A stretch of 64,000 nucleotides of DNA from Aliirhizobium smilacinae (GCF_006335145.1 NZ_VDMN01000001.1:1612001-1676000); one strand, 5' to 3'; positions 26,022-35,985 are shown, numbered from the stretch's first letter. Notes: a model not told the origin generated them from the sequence alone. A program made the numbers and translations.

Positions 26022-27794
26022 TTACTCCTGCCCCTGTCCTTCGCTGACGATCTTCAAAGGCGTCGGCCTAAGTTCCCCAGAAGAAAATTCACGGCGCAGA
26101 ACTCTCGAGAGCACTTCGTCTTTAGGTCCAAATGCCGCGACGCGGCCTTCCTTCATCATCAAGACGAGATCAACGCCGGCAAGCGCGCTTGGCCGGTGGG
26201 CAATCACGATTGCAATACTGCCACGCTCGCGAATCCTCACGATCGCCTCGGCAAGCGCCGCTTCTCCTTCTGCATCAAGATTTGAGTTCGGTTCGTCGAG
26301 CACAACAAGAAAAGGATTGCCGAACAGGGCCCGTGCCAGCGCAATACGCTGACGTTGCCCCGCCGATAGCGTCGATCCGCCGGGTCCGATCTCTGTGGAA
26401 TATCCGCCCGGCAGGCCTAAGATTAATTCGTGGACGCCGGCAACCTTGGCTGCCTCGATCACGGCCTCAGGCGCCGGGCTTTCGCGAAACCTTGAGATGT
26501 TCTGTGTGATTGTCCCTTCAAACAGCTCGATATCCTGAGGCAAATAGCCAATATGCTTGCCTCGATCTTCGTCGCTCCACTGTTGGATAGTTGCACCATC
26601 CAGTCGCGCCGATCCGCGGTGGATCGGCCATATCCCGGTCAAAGCGCGCGCAAGCGACGACTTACCAGATGCACTTGGTCCAATCACGCCGACGGCGCTG
26701 CCCGCATCGACGGCAAAGCTGATATTCGCGATGACCATCTCCTGACGCCCGGGCGCACCACTGATCAGTCCATCAACTATCAGGTTCTGTCTTGGAGCCG
26801 GAAGCGCCAGGGGCGCGTCAGTCTCAGGAACAATCTCAAAAGACTGCCGCAGACGTTTCCAAGACTGCTGGGCAGAAACGAAACTGCGCCAATTGGCAAT
26901 CGCCTGTTCGACGGGCGCAAGGGCACGTGAGGTCAGGATCGATGCAGCGATGATAATACCGGCCGAAGCCTGGTTTTCGATCACCAGGACCGCACCTGCA
27001 GCGAGCACCCCTGACTGCAGCGCGATACGGAAAATCTTCGAAACCGTCGCATAACCATTGGCAACGTCGGAATTTTGCCGGTGAGATTGCCGGTAGCGGT
27101 CGTTAATCTGTGACCACGAGCGGGAGAGATCATCTCCCATGCCCATCGCTTCGACGACTTCTGCATTCCGATGCGCTGCCCCAAGCAGGGTGCCGCGCTG
27201 ACTGCCAATCTCATGCAGCTCCTTGGCCGATGCCTGTGTCTTGCGGTTTGTCAGAATGGTCAAAATGGTAAGGATTACCGCACCGCCAATTGCGATATAG
27301 CCTACCACCTGATGGAACAAAAAGCAGATGGCAATGTAAAACGGCAACCATGGTAGATCAAAAAAGGCGGGAAGGCCTGCGCTGGACAAAAATGTTCTGA
27401 CCTGGTCGAAGTCACGCATCAAGGCCATGCCATCGCCGCCAGCATGGCCTTTGACCGGTGCCTTGACCACTGTTTTGAAGATCCGCGCTCCAAGCGCCTC
27501 GTCGAATATGCCGGCTACGCGGGTCAGCATTCGGCTTCGCGCAAGTTCAAATGCGCCCTGAAACGCATAAAGCATCAAGGCAAGCAGGCAAAGTGCCACG
27601 AGGGTCGGGATGCTTCTACTCGGAATGACCCTGTCGTAGATCTGAAGCATGAAGAATGAACTGGTCAGATAAAGAAGGTTGATAAGCGCGCTTGCAACCG
27701 CGACCGTTATTAATCCTCCTTTGCATTTCTGAAGCACTTTGGATGCGGCGTTTTTGCCGTTGGTTCCGCTGGTACCTTCATTCCTTACGCTCAT
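26022..27794 (-). CDS. Type I secretion ABC exporter (PrtD family)
   Basis: The protein has 590 residues from the ATG at 27794 (GAGGGA lies about 10 bases upstream; an in-frame start at 27833 is possible). The N-terminal part holds the six-helix membrane domain (for example ALCLLALMLYAFQGAFEL and VVGYIAIGGAVILTILTI). The C-terminal part is the ATPase: Walker A GPSASGKSSL, signature LSAGQRQRIALARAL, Walker B FLVVLDEPNSNLD. There is no N-terminal peptidase domain, as in exporters of RTX proteases. The likely cargo is the RTX protein at 23275 and formerly the two decayed RTX genes next door. Confidence 0.94.
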   Translation of the reverse strand: MSVRNEGTSGTNGKNAASKVLQKCKGGLITVAVASALINLLYLTSSFFMLQIYDRVIPSRSIPTLVALCLLALMLYAFQGAFELARSRMLTRVAGIFDEALGARIFKTVVKAPVKGHAGGDGMALMRDFDQVRTFLSSAGLPAFFDLPWLPFYIAICFLFHQVVGYIAIGGAVILTILTILTNRKTQASAKELHEIGSQRGTLLGAAHRNAEVVEAMGMGDDLSRSWSQINDRYRQSHRQNSDVANGYATVSKIFRIALQSGVLAAGAVLVIENQASAGIIIAASILTSRALAPVEQAIANWRSFVSAQQSWKRLRQSFEIVPETDAPLALPAPRQNLIVDGLISGAPGRQEMVIANISFAVDAGSAVGVIGPSASGKSSLARALTGIWPIHRGSARLDGATIQQWSDEDRGKHIGYLPQDIELFEGTITQNISRFRESPAPEAVIEAAKVAGVHELILGLPGGYSTEIGPGGSTLSAGQRQRIALARALFGNPFLVVLDEPNSNLDAEGEAALAEAIVRIRERGSIAIVIAHRPSALAGVDLVLMMKEGRVAAFGPKDEVLSRVLRREFSSGELRPTPLKIVSEGQGQE

Positions 27795-27872
27795 ATTGTT
27801 TGGGTCCCTCAACCCATGATCGATGCAACTCAAACCGATCTATCGCAACCCGTATATCAAACTTTGCAGCTT

Positions 27873-27905
27873 AATAAAAAAGCCGGAAGCGATATTGCTC
27901 CCGGC
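27873..27905 (-). terminator. Terminator of the truncated RTX gene
   Basis: On the minus strand, GCCGGGAGC and GCTTCCGGC form a stem with one mismatch, followed by a run of T (complement of 27873-27881). It lies 35 bases past the RTX stop. Confidence 0.7.
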
Positions 27906-27940
27906 CTTATGGTTTCTCAAAGGTAATCGGCCAACTATCA

Positions 27941-28150
27941 TTACCCGATAATGTCGAAATCGGACGCGGTGATGCTCAGTCCCTTCTGCAGCTGCGCAAA
28001 CTGAATGGCGGCTGCGCCACCCTTGCCATCAGCGTCATAAAACAATTTGCCGCTCGACTTGTCGTAGATGATCCGGTCCGAGCTATCATGGGCGGCGGTT
28101 CCCGCATAAAAAGCCGCAGACGAAAGATCTCCCACTTTGCCAGCCTTGGT
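27941..28150 (-). pseudogene. RTX protein remnant 1 (C-terminal 69 codons)
   Basis: The fragment has TKAGKVGDLSSAAFYAGTAA and ends ITASDFDIIG-stop, the C-terminal secretion region of an RTX protein similar to the remnant at 32202. The nonapeptide repeats and all upstream sequence are replaced by an IS5-type fragment from about 28150. Its terminator is intact. It was probably once another substrate of the adjacent exporter. Confidence 0.8.
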
Positions 28151-28381
28151 CACCGAAAATGCTGGGCGAATATCCCTGCAAAGGCCAATCGAAAGCAGAC
28201 ATTCAGCTTCAGCCGCTGGGTCTACCGTCAGCGCAATCTCGTGGAACGGTTCTTCAACCGTATCAAGCAGATGCGAGGCCTCGCGACGCGATACGACAGG
28301 CGCGCTGACAATTACCTCGCCGCCCTCAAGCTTGCAGCGACGAGAATATGGATCGCCTCAGCTAATGAGTCCGTGCCCTAG
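28150..28381 (+). pseudogene. IS5-family transposase fragment (C-terminal end)
   Basis: About 75 codons reading WANIPAKANRKQTFSFSRWV, YRQRNLVERFFNRIKQMRGL and ATRYDRRADNYLAALKLAAT to a stop at 28381. This is the C-terminal part of IS427-group IS5 transposases, including the region of the last catalytic Glu (NLVERFFN). The N-terminal two-thirds is missing. Confidence 0.82.
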
Positions 28382-28688
28382 TTGTTTAGTCCCACAGTGT
28401 GATGGTGTATCATTGTCGCGATCACAGAGGGAAACTCTATGGGCCAATTTCTTCACGGCAGCGCCAAGACCACGCACGCCATTCGAGCAGAGTTACAGCG
28501 ATCGAAAGCTTCAACCGCGGCGCTCGCGCGGCGGTACGGCATCAACGAAAAAACGGTGAGGAAATGGCGATCTCGGCCAGGCGTCGAGGATGACGCAATG
28601 GGTCCAAAAGAGCGCAGAAGTACGGTCTTGTCGGCACTTGAAGAGTGAGCGTCCGGCGAACGCATTTTTGGGGGTCGAGCGATGGAAG

Positions 28689-28994
28689 CTATAGGTCGCG
28701 TTTCATCTCATCGGCCATGATGCGGTCGATTACTTTAGGATCGCACTGTGTTTCGATGAGGAACTTGCGGATACCGCCGTCCCACGTCCTGATGTCGGCG
28801 AGTAGGCTTTGAAGTTCTTCGATGCCATTCTCGGTCAGCCCCTTCGTGCCATCTTCACTGCCGTCGCTGACGTAAACCAGTTCGCCTTCGGAGATGTTGT
28901 CCGAGTTTGCGGTCACTTCTTCGATCAGTTCGAGGTTCTCGCCGATCATGCCGGCGACTTGGCTGAGTGTGTAGATGAACCTCGAGCGTGCCAT
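28689..28994 (-). CDS. Accessory protein of the IS66 element
   Basis: The 101-residue protein starts MARSRFIYTLSQVAGMIGEN. Its ATG overlaps the tnpC stop (TGATG), so translation is coupled. It is acidic and helical (ENLELIEEVTANSDNISEGE, then DPKVIDRIMADEMKRDL) with no known catalytic motif. Some rhizobial IS66 elements carry an extra gene at this end; its role is unknown. Confidence 0.65.
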   Translation of the reverse strand: MARSRFIYTLSQVAGMIGENLELIEEVTANSDNISEGELVYVSDGSEDGTKGLTENGIEELQSLLADIRTWDGGIRKFLIETQCDPKVIDRIMADEMKRDL

Positions 28995-30559
28995 CACGCA
29001 ACCTCGCATCGAGCGTTTGCTGGCGTCCAGTTCCAGGGCAGCAGGTCTTCAATTCGATCCTTGGGATGATCCTGGATCCGGGCAAGGACATCTGTCAGAT
29101 ACACCTCCGGATTTCGCCCGTGCAATTTGACCGTTTCGATGATGGTCAGGATGTTGGCGATGCGCTCACCGCCGCTATCGGAGCCAGCAAAAAGCCAGTT
29201 CTTTCTGCCAATTCCGAGCGGTCTCATTGCTCGTTCAGCAATGTTGTTGTCGATTTCGACCCGGCCATCGTCGATGTAGACGCTCAAAGCTGCCCATCTA
29301 GACAGGGCGTATCGCATAGCCTCGGCCAGCCTCTGCTTCTATGGCAAAGTTGAGAGTGTCGCCTCGATCCAGGCCTTGAGCTCGTGCAGAATAGGCCGGG
29401 CATGGTGTTGGCGCAGGGTGCGCCGCTCGTCAGCCGAGATGCCTTGGATACGGTTCTCGATATCGTAGAGAGCGCCGATGCGCGACAGTGCTTCCTCAGC
29501 GATCGGAGAAGGCTTCAGCTTGATCACATCATGGAACTTGCGGCGCACATGCGCCATGCAGGCGGCTTCGACGATCTGATTGCCGTAGAGCTTTTTGTAA
29601 CCTCCGTAGCCGTCGGCATGCATGACGCCGCTGAAGTTTGCGAGGTGGTCAGCCGGATGCGCGCCTTTGCGGTCAGGGCTGTAGTAATAGGCGATGGCTG
29701 CGGGAGTGGCGGATTGATAGCCACTGCCGTCGAAGACGTAGACCCAGACCCTGCCGGTTTTTGTCTTGCCCCGTCCGGGGTCGAGAACATCGACCGGGGT
29801 ATCGTCCGTATGTATTCGGTCGAGCGCGGCGATATGGGCCCTGATGGCAAGGACGAGTGGCGCAAGCAGACCTGATACGCGGCCGACCCAGTCAGCCATT
29901 ACGGATCGGGAGATGTCTATCCCCAATCGATCGTACATCTCGGACAGGCGGTAGAGGGGGATGTGATCGTCGAATTTTGCGATCATGATATGGGCGAGCA
30001 GCCCCGGTCCGGGTTTGCCGCGCTCGATCGGCAAGGTGGGCATCTCGCCAGCCACTGTCGTATCGCATTCCCTGCAGATCATGCGCTTTTCGACATGCCG
30101 GACAATCTTGACTGACGCCGGCACGTGCTCCAGCACCTGGACCACTCTGTCGGCCGCCTTCAGGAACGAAGTGCCACCGCAGGTCGGGCAATTGCACGGA
30201 GCCGCATAGACCAGTTCTTCGGTGGTGAGATCATCGGGTAGAGGCTTGCGCTTCGGCTTCTCGGATGCGTCATCCAACTCCGGCAGAGGAGTTTTCCCGG
30301 AGCGCAGCTCAGCTTCGGCACGAGAGGCCTCGATCTCCTCCAGCATCAGCTCGAACTGCTCGATCTTCCGGTCGATCTTTTCCGAAGACGCGCCATGTTG
30401 CCGATGTCGGAGAAGCTCCAGTTGTGCGCGAAGAAGCCCGATTATGGAGTCTCGCTTGATGACCTCGGCTTCCTGGCTCTCAAGTTTCGCCGCCTGTTCC
30501 GCGACGAGTGCGCGCAAAGCAGTGAGCTCGTCCTGACTGTCCAGCGGCGCTGTTTCCAT
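28994..30559 (-). pseudogene. tnpC: IS66 transposase TnpC with an in-frame amber codon
   Basis: About 521 codons in one frame, interrupted by a single TAG at 29339-29341 (...EATLSTLP-stop-KQRLAEAMRYALSRW). Relatives have Gln at this place, so CAG to TAG is the simplest cause. Features in order: N-terminal leucine-zipper-like helix (RAQLELLRHRQHGASSEKID), zinc finger CNCPTCG...CRECD, DDE core with HTDDTPVDVL and HADGYGGY, and the C-terminal IDNNIAERAMRPLGIGRKNW block holding the Glu. The break falls before that last catalytic block, so the truncated product should be inactive. Confidence 0.9.
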
Positions 30560-30631
30560 ACCCGCGAATCTAGCCGATTTGCAATTGACGCGCCAGCGTG
30601 AAGCCTCGCATGCCTCTGCAAAATATAGCTT

Positions 30632-30979
30632 TTATCCCATTCGGCCGGGAGCGGACGTCCACGCCGGGCGTCGCCAATCAATCCCCTCAACGAGCATGGA
30701 AAGCTGCGCCTGCGTCAGGTGCGCTACACCCTCTTTCGCCGTCGGCCATGGAAAGTACCCGCGCTCCAAAATCTTGTAGAATAGGCAGAACCCTTGGCCG
30801 TCCCACCAGAGGAGTTTGATCCGGTCAGCGCGCTTTCCGCGGAAGCCGAAGATCGCGCCCGAGCCCGGCGCCTCCTTCACGACCGTTTCGACCAGTGCCG
30901 ATAGGCCATCGATGCCACGCCGCATATCGGTCACTCCGCAGGCCAGGTAGACCCGCACATTCCCCGATGGTCCGATCAT
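30632..30979 (-). CDS. tnpB: IS66 accessory protein TnpB
   Basis: The 115-residue protein begins MIGPSGNVRVYLACGVTDMR and shows the family blocks RRGIDGLSALV, GAIFGFRGKRADRIKLLWWD, GQGFCLFYKILERGYFPWP and QLSMLVEGIDW. IS66 TnpB is required for transposition together with TnpA and TnpC; its biochemical role is unresolved. The start overlaps the tnpA stop by four bases. The gene looks intact. Confidence 0.93.
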   Translation of the reverse strand: MIGPSGNVRVYLACGVTDMRRGIDGLSALVETVVKEAPGSGAIFGFRGKRADRIKLLWWDGQGFCLFYKILERGYFPWPTAKEGVAHLTQAQLSMLVEGIDWRRPAWTSAPGRMG

Positions 30980-31338
30980 GCCGCCTCCACGCAAGCGACG
31001 AGCAGGCCAAGCAGTTTCAACTCAACGTCAACCGGAACCTTCAAGCTCCGACCGTTTCGAAGCAAGATCTCGACGATCGCCGGCCTCGTTGCTGCGGTAG
31101 ACGGCTGGCTTACGCCAACTTCCTCGGTGATTTCCACTGGGAGGAACACCGTTGGCCGATCGGCATAGCTGAATGATTGCCGCCACAAGCGAATCTGGCC
31201 CGGATGAATGTCGTTCCGGCGCGCCACATCTCCGATGCGAGCACCGGGCTCATCAGCTTCCGCAAGTATCCTCAGCTTCGCCTCGTCCGACCAACGCCGT
31301 CTGCGCTCGGTACCGGACATGATCTCTATGCGAGCCAT
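30976..31338 (-). CDS. tnpA: IS66 protein TnpA (helix-turn-helix)
   Basis: The 120-residue protein begins MARIEIMSGTERRRRWSDEA and has a clear HTH: LRILAEADEPGARIGDVARRNDI then HPGQIRLWRQSF. The C-terminal VEILLRNGRSLKVPVDVELK matches the family. It probably binds the element ends or the tnp promoter. It is the first gene of the tnpA-tnpB-tnpC set and looks intact. Confidence 0.92.
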   Translation of the reverse strand: MARIEIMSGTERRRRWSDEAKLRILAEADEPGARIGDVARRNDIHPGQIRLWRQSFSYADRPTVFLPVEITEEVGVSQPSTAATRPAIVEILLRNGRSLKVPVDVELKLLGLLVACVEAA

Positions 31339-32201
31339 GAAACCTCTTCGTTCTGGTACTAATGTCAGCACTAATGCTGGTTCTCATGCCAGAACATCGC
31401 CTGATTTTCCCGATTAGCAAAAACAGCTCACCGGACGCTCACCTTGAAGAGGCCGCGATTGTTTCATTGAGAGTGCAGGCTCGGTTGCCACTGGATGACG
31501 TCTATATTGCTCTGAAAGATGTGATCCCACATCTGTCCCGTTCAAGCCTTCATCGCTGCCTGCAGCGCCACGGTATCTCCCGTCTTCCGAAGGCGGATCG
31601 TGAAAAGCCCAAGCGGTTCAAATCCTACGAAATCGGCTATTTCCATATCGATATTGCAGAGTTGCGATATGATGGCGGCAAGGCCTTCCTCTTTGTCGCG
31701 GTCGATCGCACTTCAAAGATCGTCGTCGCCAGAATCTATCGCAAGGCGACAAAGCTTGTAGCAGCCGGCTTCCTCAAGGCTTTGGTCAAAACGGTACCCT
31801 ACAAAATCCACACAGTTCTCACCGATAACGGTGTCCAGTTCGTGCAGCATGACAGGCGGGCAGAACGTGGTTTCGTTGATCACATCTTCGGCGCTGTATG
31901 CTCAGCAAATGATATCGAGCACCGTCAGACCAAGCCTTATCATCCATGGACCAATGGGCAGGCTGAACGCATGGTCAGAACGATCAAGGACGCCACGGTT
32001 AAGTCATTCCATTACGCCTCGATCACTGACCTGCGGCGTCATGTCCGGGACTGGCTACTCGCCTACAACTACGCCAAGCAACTCAAAGCCTTGAGATTCA
32101 GAACACCGTTCGAAGCCATCAGGCAACTCAACGAGAAAAAGCCAGAAATCTTCATTCGAAACCCAACCCATGACATGCTGGGACCAAACACCTAGTGGTG
32201 A

Positions 32202-32580
32202 TTAGTCGATGATGTCGAAATCCGCGGATGTGAGCTTGAGGCCGGTGTCCAACTGGGCAAATTGAATTGCTGGCCCCTTACCATTTCCATCGGCATGTAC
32301 CAGAGCTCACCAGACTTGCTGTCGTAGATGATGCGATCCGAGCTATCGTGAGCCTTCGTGCCGACATAAAAGCACCTGACGCCAAGTCCCCAACCTTGCC
32401 GGCCTTGGTGAAAATATCACCGTCGAGCCAGATCGTATCGATGTTCGTCGACGCAAGCCTCGTGTCAAGGACAAAAGTGTCTTTCCCTGCGCCGCCATGA
32501 AGGAAATCATTTTCGAGTCCGCCGTAGAGGCGATCGTTACCATCCTCGCCGTTGAGCGTGCCGCTTTCGCCGAGCATTAC
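32202..32580 (-). pseudogene. RTX protein remnant 2 with two frameshifts
   Basis: Read from 32580 downward: TLNGEDGNDRLYGG, HGGAGKDTFVLDTRLASTNI and FTKAGKVGDLASGAF are RTX repeats and the C-terminal module. One base is then missing near 32370 (GCTTTT-ATGTC), and a second near 32295 (TGGTAC-ATGCC). Restoring both gives continuous similarity to remnant 1 through AIQFAQL to DFDIID-stop at 32202. The 5' part is cut by an IS21 fragment. Confidence 0.82.
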
Positions 32581-32872
32581 GACACCACGGTGGTTCCGGC
32601 ACGCCCTCGGCATCCTCGCGACAACCCCTCCGCTGAAGGGACGGTTTTAATCGTCGAAAAATGGGTCCTGGCGAGGCTCCGAAACGAACAGCTCTTCAGC
32701 CTTGTCGATCTTGATATCCGCATCAGCGCCTTGATCGAGGACCTCAACACCCGAACCATGCGTCGATATGGAAAATCTCGCCGCGCTTTGTTCGATGAAG
32801 TCGAACGCTCGCAGCTCAAACCTTTGCCTTCAACGCCGTTTGAGTATGCGGTATGGAAGATCGCCAAGGTAC
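32566..32872 (+). pseudogene. IS21-family IstA transposase fragment
   Basis: About 100 codons reading YDTTVVPARPRHPRDNPSAE, LIVEKWVLARLRNEQLFSL and EDLNTRTMRRYGKSRRALF, the central to C-terminal part of IstA (catalytic Glu region PSAEG). Both ends are truncated: RTX remnant 2 on the left, IS110 fragment on the right. No istB is seen. Confidence 0.82.
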
Positions 32873-32887
32873 ATCGGCAGCTTCACG

Positions 32888-33250
32888 CCGAAGACTTTGA
32901 GCAGGCCTCGAATCTCGTTTTCGAGATCAAGGCATTTTCGCTGCACTCCCTTCCGACTATTAAGAAGCGCACGGGTGTAGTGGCTCTCGACACTCTTCAC
33001 ATGTACGCGGCTGTACCAACCTGACCGAAGCAGTTGAGCGATGCCGCGGGCATCGTTTTTGTCCGTCTTGTTCAGCATCGCCGAAAGAGCGGCATTCATC
33101 TGCCGTGCCTCCATGCATACGACGTCGAAGCCTGCCTCCGTCAGCCCGTATACCAGGTGTTGTGTGAGCGTCCCAGCTTCGAGTCCGACCTGGTGTAGAG
33201 GTTCGCCGAACTCCTCGAAGCAGCGGACAATACCCTTTTCTCGACAAATC
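32888..33250 (-). pseudogene. IS110-family transposase fragment
   Basis: About 120 codons: EEFGEPLHQVGLEAGTLTQH, VVCMEARQMNAALSAMLNKT, DKNDARGIAQLLRSGWYSRV. This is the N-terminal DEDD domain of IS110/IS492 transposases (the TDKNDA motif is diagnostic). The extreme N-terminus and the entire C-terminal serine domain are missing. Confidence 0.85.
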
Positions 33251-33571
33251 CAATCATGCCGCCACCCAGAGTTGATCACTCGCTACAGTGGCGACGTATA
33301 GTATCAAACGCCACGTTGGCGCGAGTATCATCGCTTCTCTGGCGCCCACGCCTCGAAAACCACACATGCGGGCGGACGGTTGCGCCTTGTAGCTCTGGAA
33401 AAAATGATTGATGCTGACTGCCGCGGAGATGTCGTGGCGGCCTTCTATATTTTAAGGCTATCCTGACGAGTTTCACAGCCTCAGACCGTAGTGTCTTGGT
33501 GCCGATGGCGAGATTTCTGCTAAAGCTGGTAGAGACTATTGCAATTGAAGAAACTTAGGATTCGATGGCTT

Positions 33572-34447
33572 ATGGATATCTTTGAACTGCTAGGTATCGA
33601 GAGCAAAATCGAGATTGTAGACGCCGGTGCGTCGCTTGGCGGTCGAAGAACTATCTATCAGGAAATTGCAGAAAATGGCTGGGCTCACATAGTCGGTTTC
33701 GAACCAAGTAAAGATGAACTTGTGAAACTCAACGCCCAAAAAAAAGCCTATGAGCGATATTTCCCTTTTTTTCTTGGGTCAGGTTGCGAAGAGGTTTTCT
33801 ACGAATGCTCGTCGCCTTTCACAAGCTCCATTTTTGAGCCCAACAAGGAACTCCTTGACCACTTTTCAAATCTAGGAGACCTTTGCCGAGTAGAGCATAG
33901 GCACATGATTACGACCAAACGCATCGACGATATTGAAGAGATCGAAGATATCGACTTTTTCAAACTGGACATCCAAGGCGCGGAGCTATCGGTTCTTCAG
34001 AATGGCCTAGAAAAGTTAAGTTCCGCGGTGGTGGTTCAGGTCGAGGTGGAGTTTGTTGAGCTTTATAGAGGGCAGCCGCTTTTTGCAGATGTCGACGCGT
34101 TTATGCGAACGCTCGGATTTCAGTTTCACACGTTCGAATCAATAGGTGGCCGTCCGTTCAAGCCTTTTCGTATGGCTAAAAGCGCGAACCTCGGAATAAA
34201 CCAATTGCTTTGGGCAGATGCTGTCTACGTCCGCGACTGGATGAAACCAGAAAGCCTGCCATCTCAAAAGCTACGAAAATGCGCTTTGATTTTAGATATG
34301 TGCTACGGATCAGTCGATCTGGCGCATAGAATACTCGAAGAACACGATAGAATTTACGGCAGCGATTTCAGCAGGATTTATCAAGTTTCCGCTTTACGCA
34401 AAGAAAGGAGCAACCGAATTTTGCTTGTTCACGAAAACGACACTTAA
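33572..34447 (+). CDS. FkbM-family SAM-dependent methyltransferase (1)
   Basis: The protein has about 291 residues from ATG 33572; a TTG at 33539 would add 11 residues. The SAM-binding first strand and loop read IEIVDAGASLGGRRTIY, then VGFEPSKDE (acidic end of strand 2), and FFKLDIQGAELSVLQNG is the FkbM signature (KxDxQGxE). This family methylates sugar hydroxyls in polysaccharides and glycolipids; the acceptor here is unknown. First gene of the AT-rich polysaccharide region, just after the insertion-sequence scars. Confidence 0.85.
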   Translation: MDIFELLGIESKIEIVDAGASLGGRRTIYQEIAENGWAHIVGFEPSKDELVKLNAQKKAYERYFPFFLGSGCEEVFYECSSPFTSSIFEPNKELLDHFSNLGDLCRVEHRHMITTKRIDDIEEIEDIDFFKLDIQGAELSVLQNGLEKLSSAVVVQVEVEFVELYRGQPLFADVDAFMRTLGFQFHTFESIGGRPFKPFRMAKSANLGINQLLWADAVYVRDWMKPESLPSQKLRKCALILDMCYGSVDLAHRILEEHDRIYGSDFSRIYQVSALRKERSNRILLVHENDT

Positions 34448-34931
34448 CAATTTATTTTTGGATGTCTTTTTCTTGAGGGGCGATACATTCGATGAGAGTT
34501 TCGTTCTGTCAATAAAAGGCTGTAGCTGTCCAAGCGGGAAGCTTAGGCGGTCTGCGTACTCACAGCTGTGGGCCTCTGTGCGTTGGAGAAAATCCTTTCC
34601 TGAAGTCAGTCCGTAAACGCACCATTGACGAAAATTCTCGATTTTCAAGAAATGATAATCGCTAGCGAATACATGGTCGCAATCTGATGTCTGACATCGT
34701 CGCGCGTTCGGGATTAGGAGAATGAGCAGTTGTCTAGCGGAGTGTAACTTACTAAAGCAGGCGTGGGACACAGGCTTCGATGCAAGTCGCCTGGTTAGTT
34801 GTCCAAAAGTGCCTTTTCATTCCGACCCGGAGCGGTCGTACACAAAAGATGCCAACAAGTACGGTCGATACAGCAGTGAGCTTTGATTATCGCTCGAGCT
34901 GATTGCCAACGAAGCGGAGGTGGCGAAGCCC
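34448..34931. other. Gene-poor gap between two methyltransferase genes
   Basis: 484 AT-rich bases with no gene I can support. Open frames on both strands (34394-34771 minus, 34425-34616 plus) have no ribosome binding site or recognisable motif. It may hold the promoter of the next gene or a decayed gene. Confidence 0.4.
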
Positions 34932-35915
34932 ATGCAAGAACATAAGCCCCGTCATCTGGATGTTGATCAGCTTCTCAATTTGGTAAATGATGAGAGCGCA
35001 AGACCTGATCTCGAGAAGAAGATCAGTGATCCCGCACTTCACATGAAAGCAATGCTTCGCTCTGTTTACGAAGAGAGGCGTTGGCGGGCGCAACATGATT
35101 TCTTTGATGCCGTCTATCGAGACTACCAGCGAGACGATTTGAGGGAGCGTCCGTTCCTCATTTACGGACCGGGTAATTTTCGACATAAGCACTGGCAAAC
35201 TGCGGATGTGATCCGTCGATTGAAGCAGCCGAAATCGATCGAGACGATGGGAGGTTCTCACAAAGAGATAGGCATCGATCATGCCTGGAAACAGCACTAC
35301 GATGATCCATTATCTATTGAGGATAATTCGATCAATGTTGTTTATGCGAGCCATGTGGTCGACTACGCGAGCAATAAAAACAATGATTTCTTTTTCAAAG
35401 ATGTCCACCGCATTTTGCGTATAGGTGGTGTCTTCAGGCTGACTAGCTGTGATGTAGATCTGGGACTGAGAGCGGCGAAGACGGCCGATTTCGCGTACTA
35501 TGGGATGTCGCACATTCAGAGAGGTGAGAGCGTTTACAGAAGAACGTTAGGTCTCGATGGCAAAGCTACACCTATTGAATGGTACATATTAGAAAGCTGT
35601 TCACTGGTAACTCGCAAAGAGAACAGCACGTATTACCCCCCTGAGCTCTGCGCGGATTTCCTCTGGTCGGACGATAACGTTTATAATGCCCTCGATCTCG
35701 CAACGGAATTGTCCGACAGTCCTCTGCGCGAGGCAATAGGTGGGCGCGTAAATTGGTCAAACCCAAATAAAATTACTGGTATGCTGCGCGAAGCAGGTTT
35801 TTCCGAAGTTATGACCTCCTCATATGGTCAAAGCTGCTGTCCAGTATTAAGAGATACTCGATACTTTGATACCATCAACCCTGGCATGAGTTGGTACGTT
35901 GAGGCAATAAAGTAG
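34932..35915 (+). CDS. SAM-dependent methyltransferase-like protein
   Basis: This 327-residue protein resembles type-11 methyltransferases in its middle: SIETMGGSHKEIGIDHAWKQ, then the NSINVVYASHVVDYASNKNN strand (post-motif region) and DVHRILRIGGVFRLTSCDVD, the typical L(R/K)xGGxF block. The glycine-rich SAM loop is weak, so activity is less certain. The N-terminal 70 residues are helical. ATG 34932 follows GGAGG by 11 bases; a GTG at 34920 is the alternative. Probably modifies a sugar in the surface polysaccharide. Confidence 0.7.
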   Translation: MQEHKPRHLDVDQLLNLVNDESARPDLEKKISDPALHMKAMLRSVYEERRWRAQHDFFDAVYRDYQRDDLRERPFLIYGPGNFRHKHWQTADVIRRLKQPKSIETMGGSHKEIGIDHAWKQHYDDPLSIEDNSINVVYASHVVDYASNKNNDFFFKDVHRILRIGGVFRLTSCDVDLGLRAAKTADFAYYGMSHIQRGESVYRRTLGLDGKATPIEWYILESCSLVTRKENSTYYPPELCADFLWSDDNVYNALDLATELSDSPLREAIGGRVNWSNPNKITGMLREAGFSEVMTSSYGQSCCPVLRDTRYFDTINPGMSWYVEAIK

Positions 35916-35985
35916 TGCAGCTAAAAATATAACCCTGGAGGGCGTCTGAGGGTTTTGAAATCTAAAAGGCTATCATCAATTCCGC

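Larger units (their letters stand above)
28645..31442 (-). mobile_element. IS66-family insertion sequence, 2798 bp
   Basis: It is flanked by an 8-bp target duplication CTTGAAGA (28637-28644 and 31443-31450). The ends carry a matching 12-bp inverted repeat GTGAGCGTCCGG. Content on the minus strand is tnpA, tnpB, tnpC and a small accessory gene. It is inserted in an IS481-type transposase gene. Confidence 0.93.
28439..32195 (+). pseudogene. IS481-type transposase split by an IS66 insertion
   Basis: The N-terminal part (28439-28644, MGQFLHGSAKTTHAIRAELQ with HTH segment ALARRYGINEKTVRKWRSR) and the C-terminal part (31443-32195, SRSSLHRCLQRHGISRLPKA, GYFHIDIAELRYDGG, TVLTDNGVQF, HPWTNGQAERMVRT) are separated by the IS66 element. 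Removing that element and one copy of its 8-bp duplication rejoins the frame exactly (...SALEEAAIVSLRV). The DDE integrase core (Asp in HIDIAE, Asp in LTDNG, Glu in GQAER) is intact, so this transposase was functional in sequence before the IS66 landed. Confidence 0.88.

Noticed and set aside
32830..33279. Intact IS110 element
   Set aside because: Only the N-terminal domain of the transposase remains and its 3' half is lost.
34394..34771. Minus-strand hypothetical gene of about 125 codons
   Set aside because: No ribosome binding site or motif, and it overlaps the end of the FkbM gene on the other strand.
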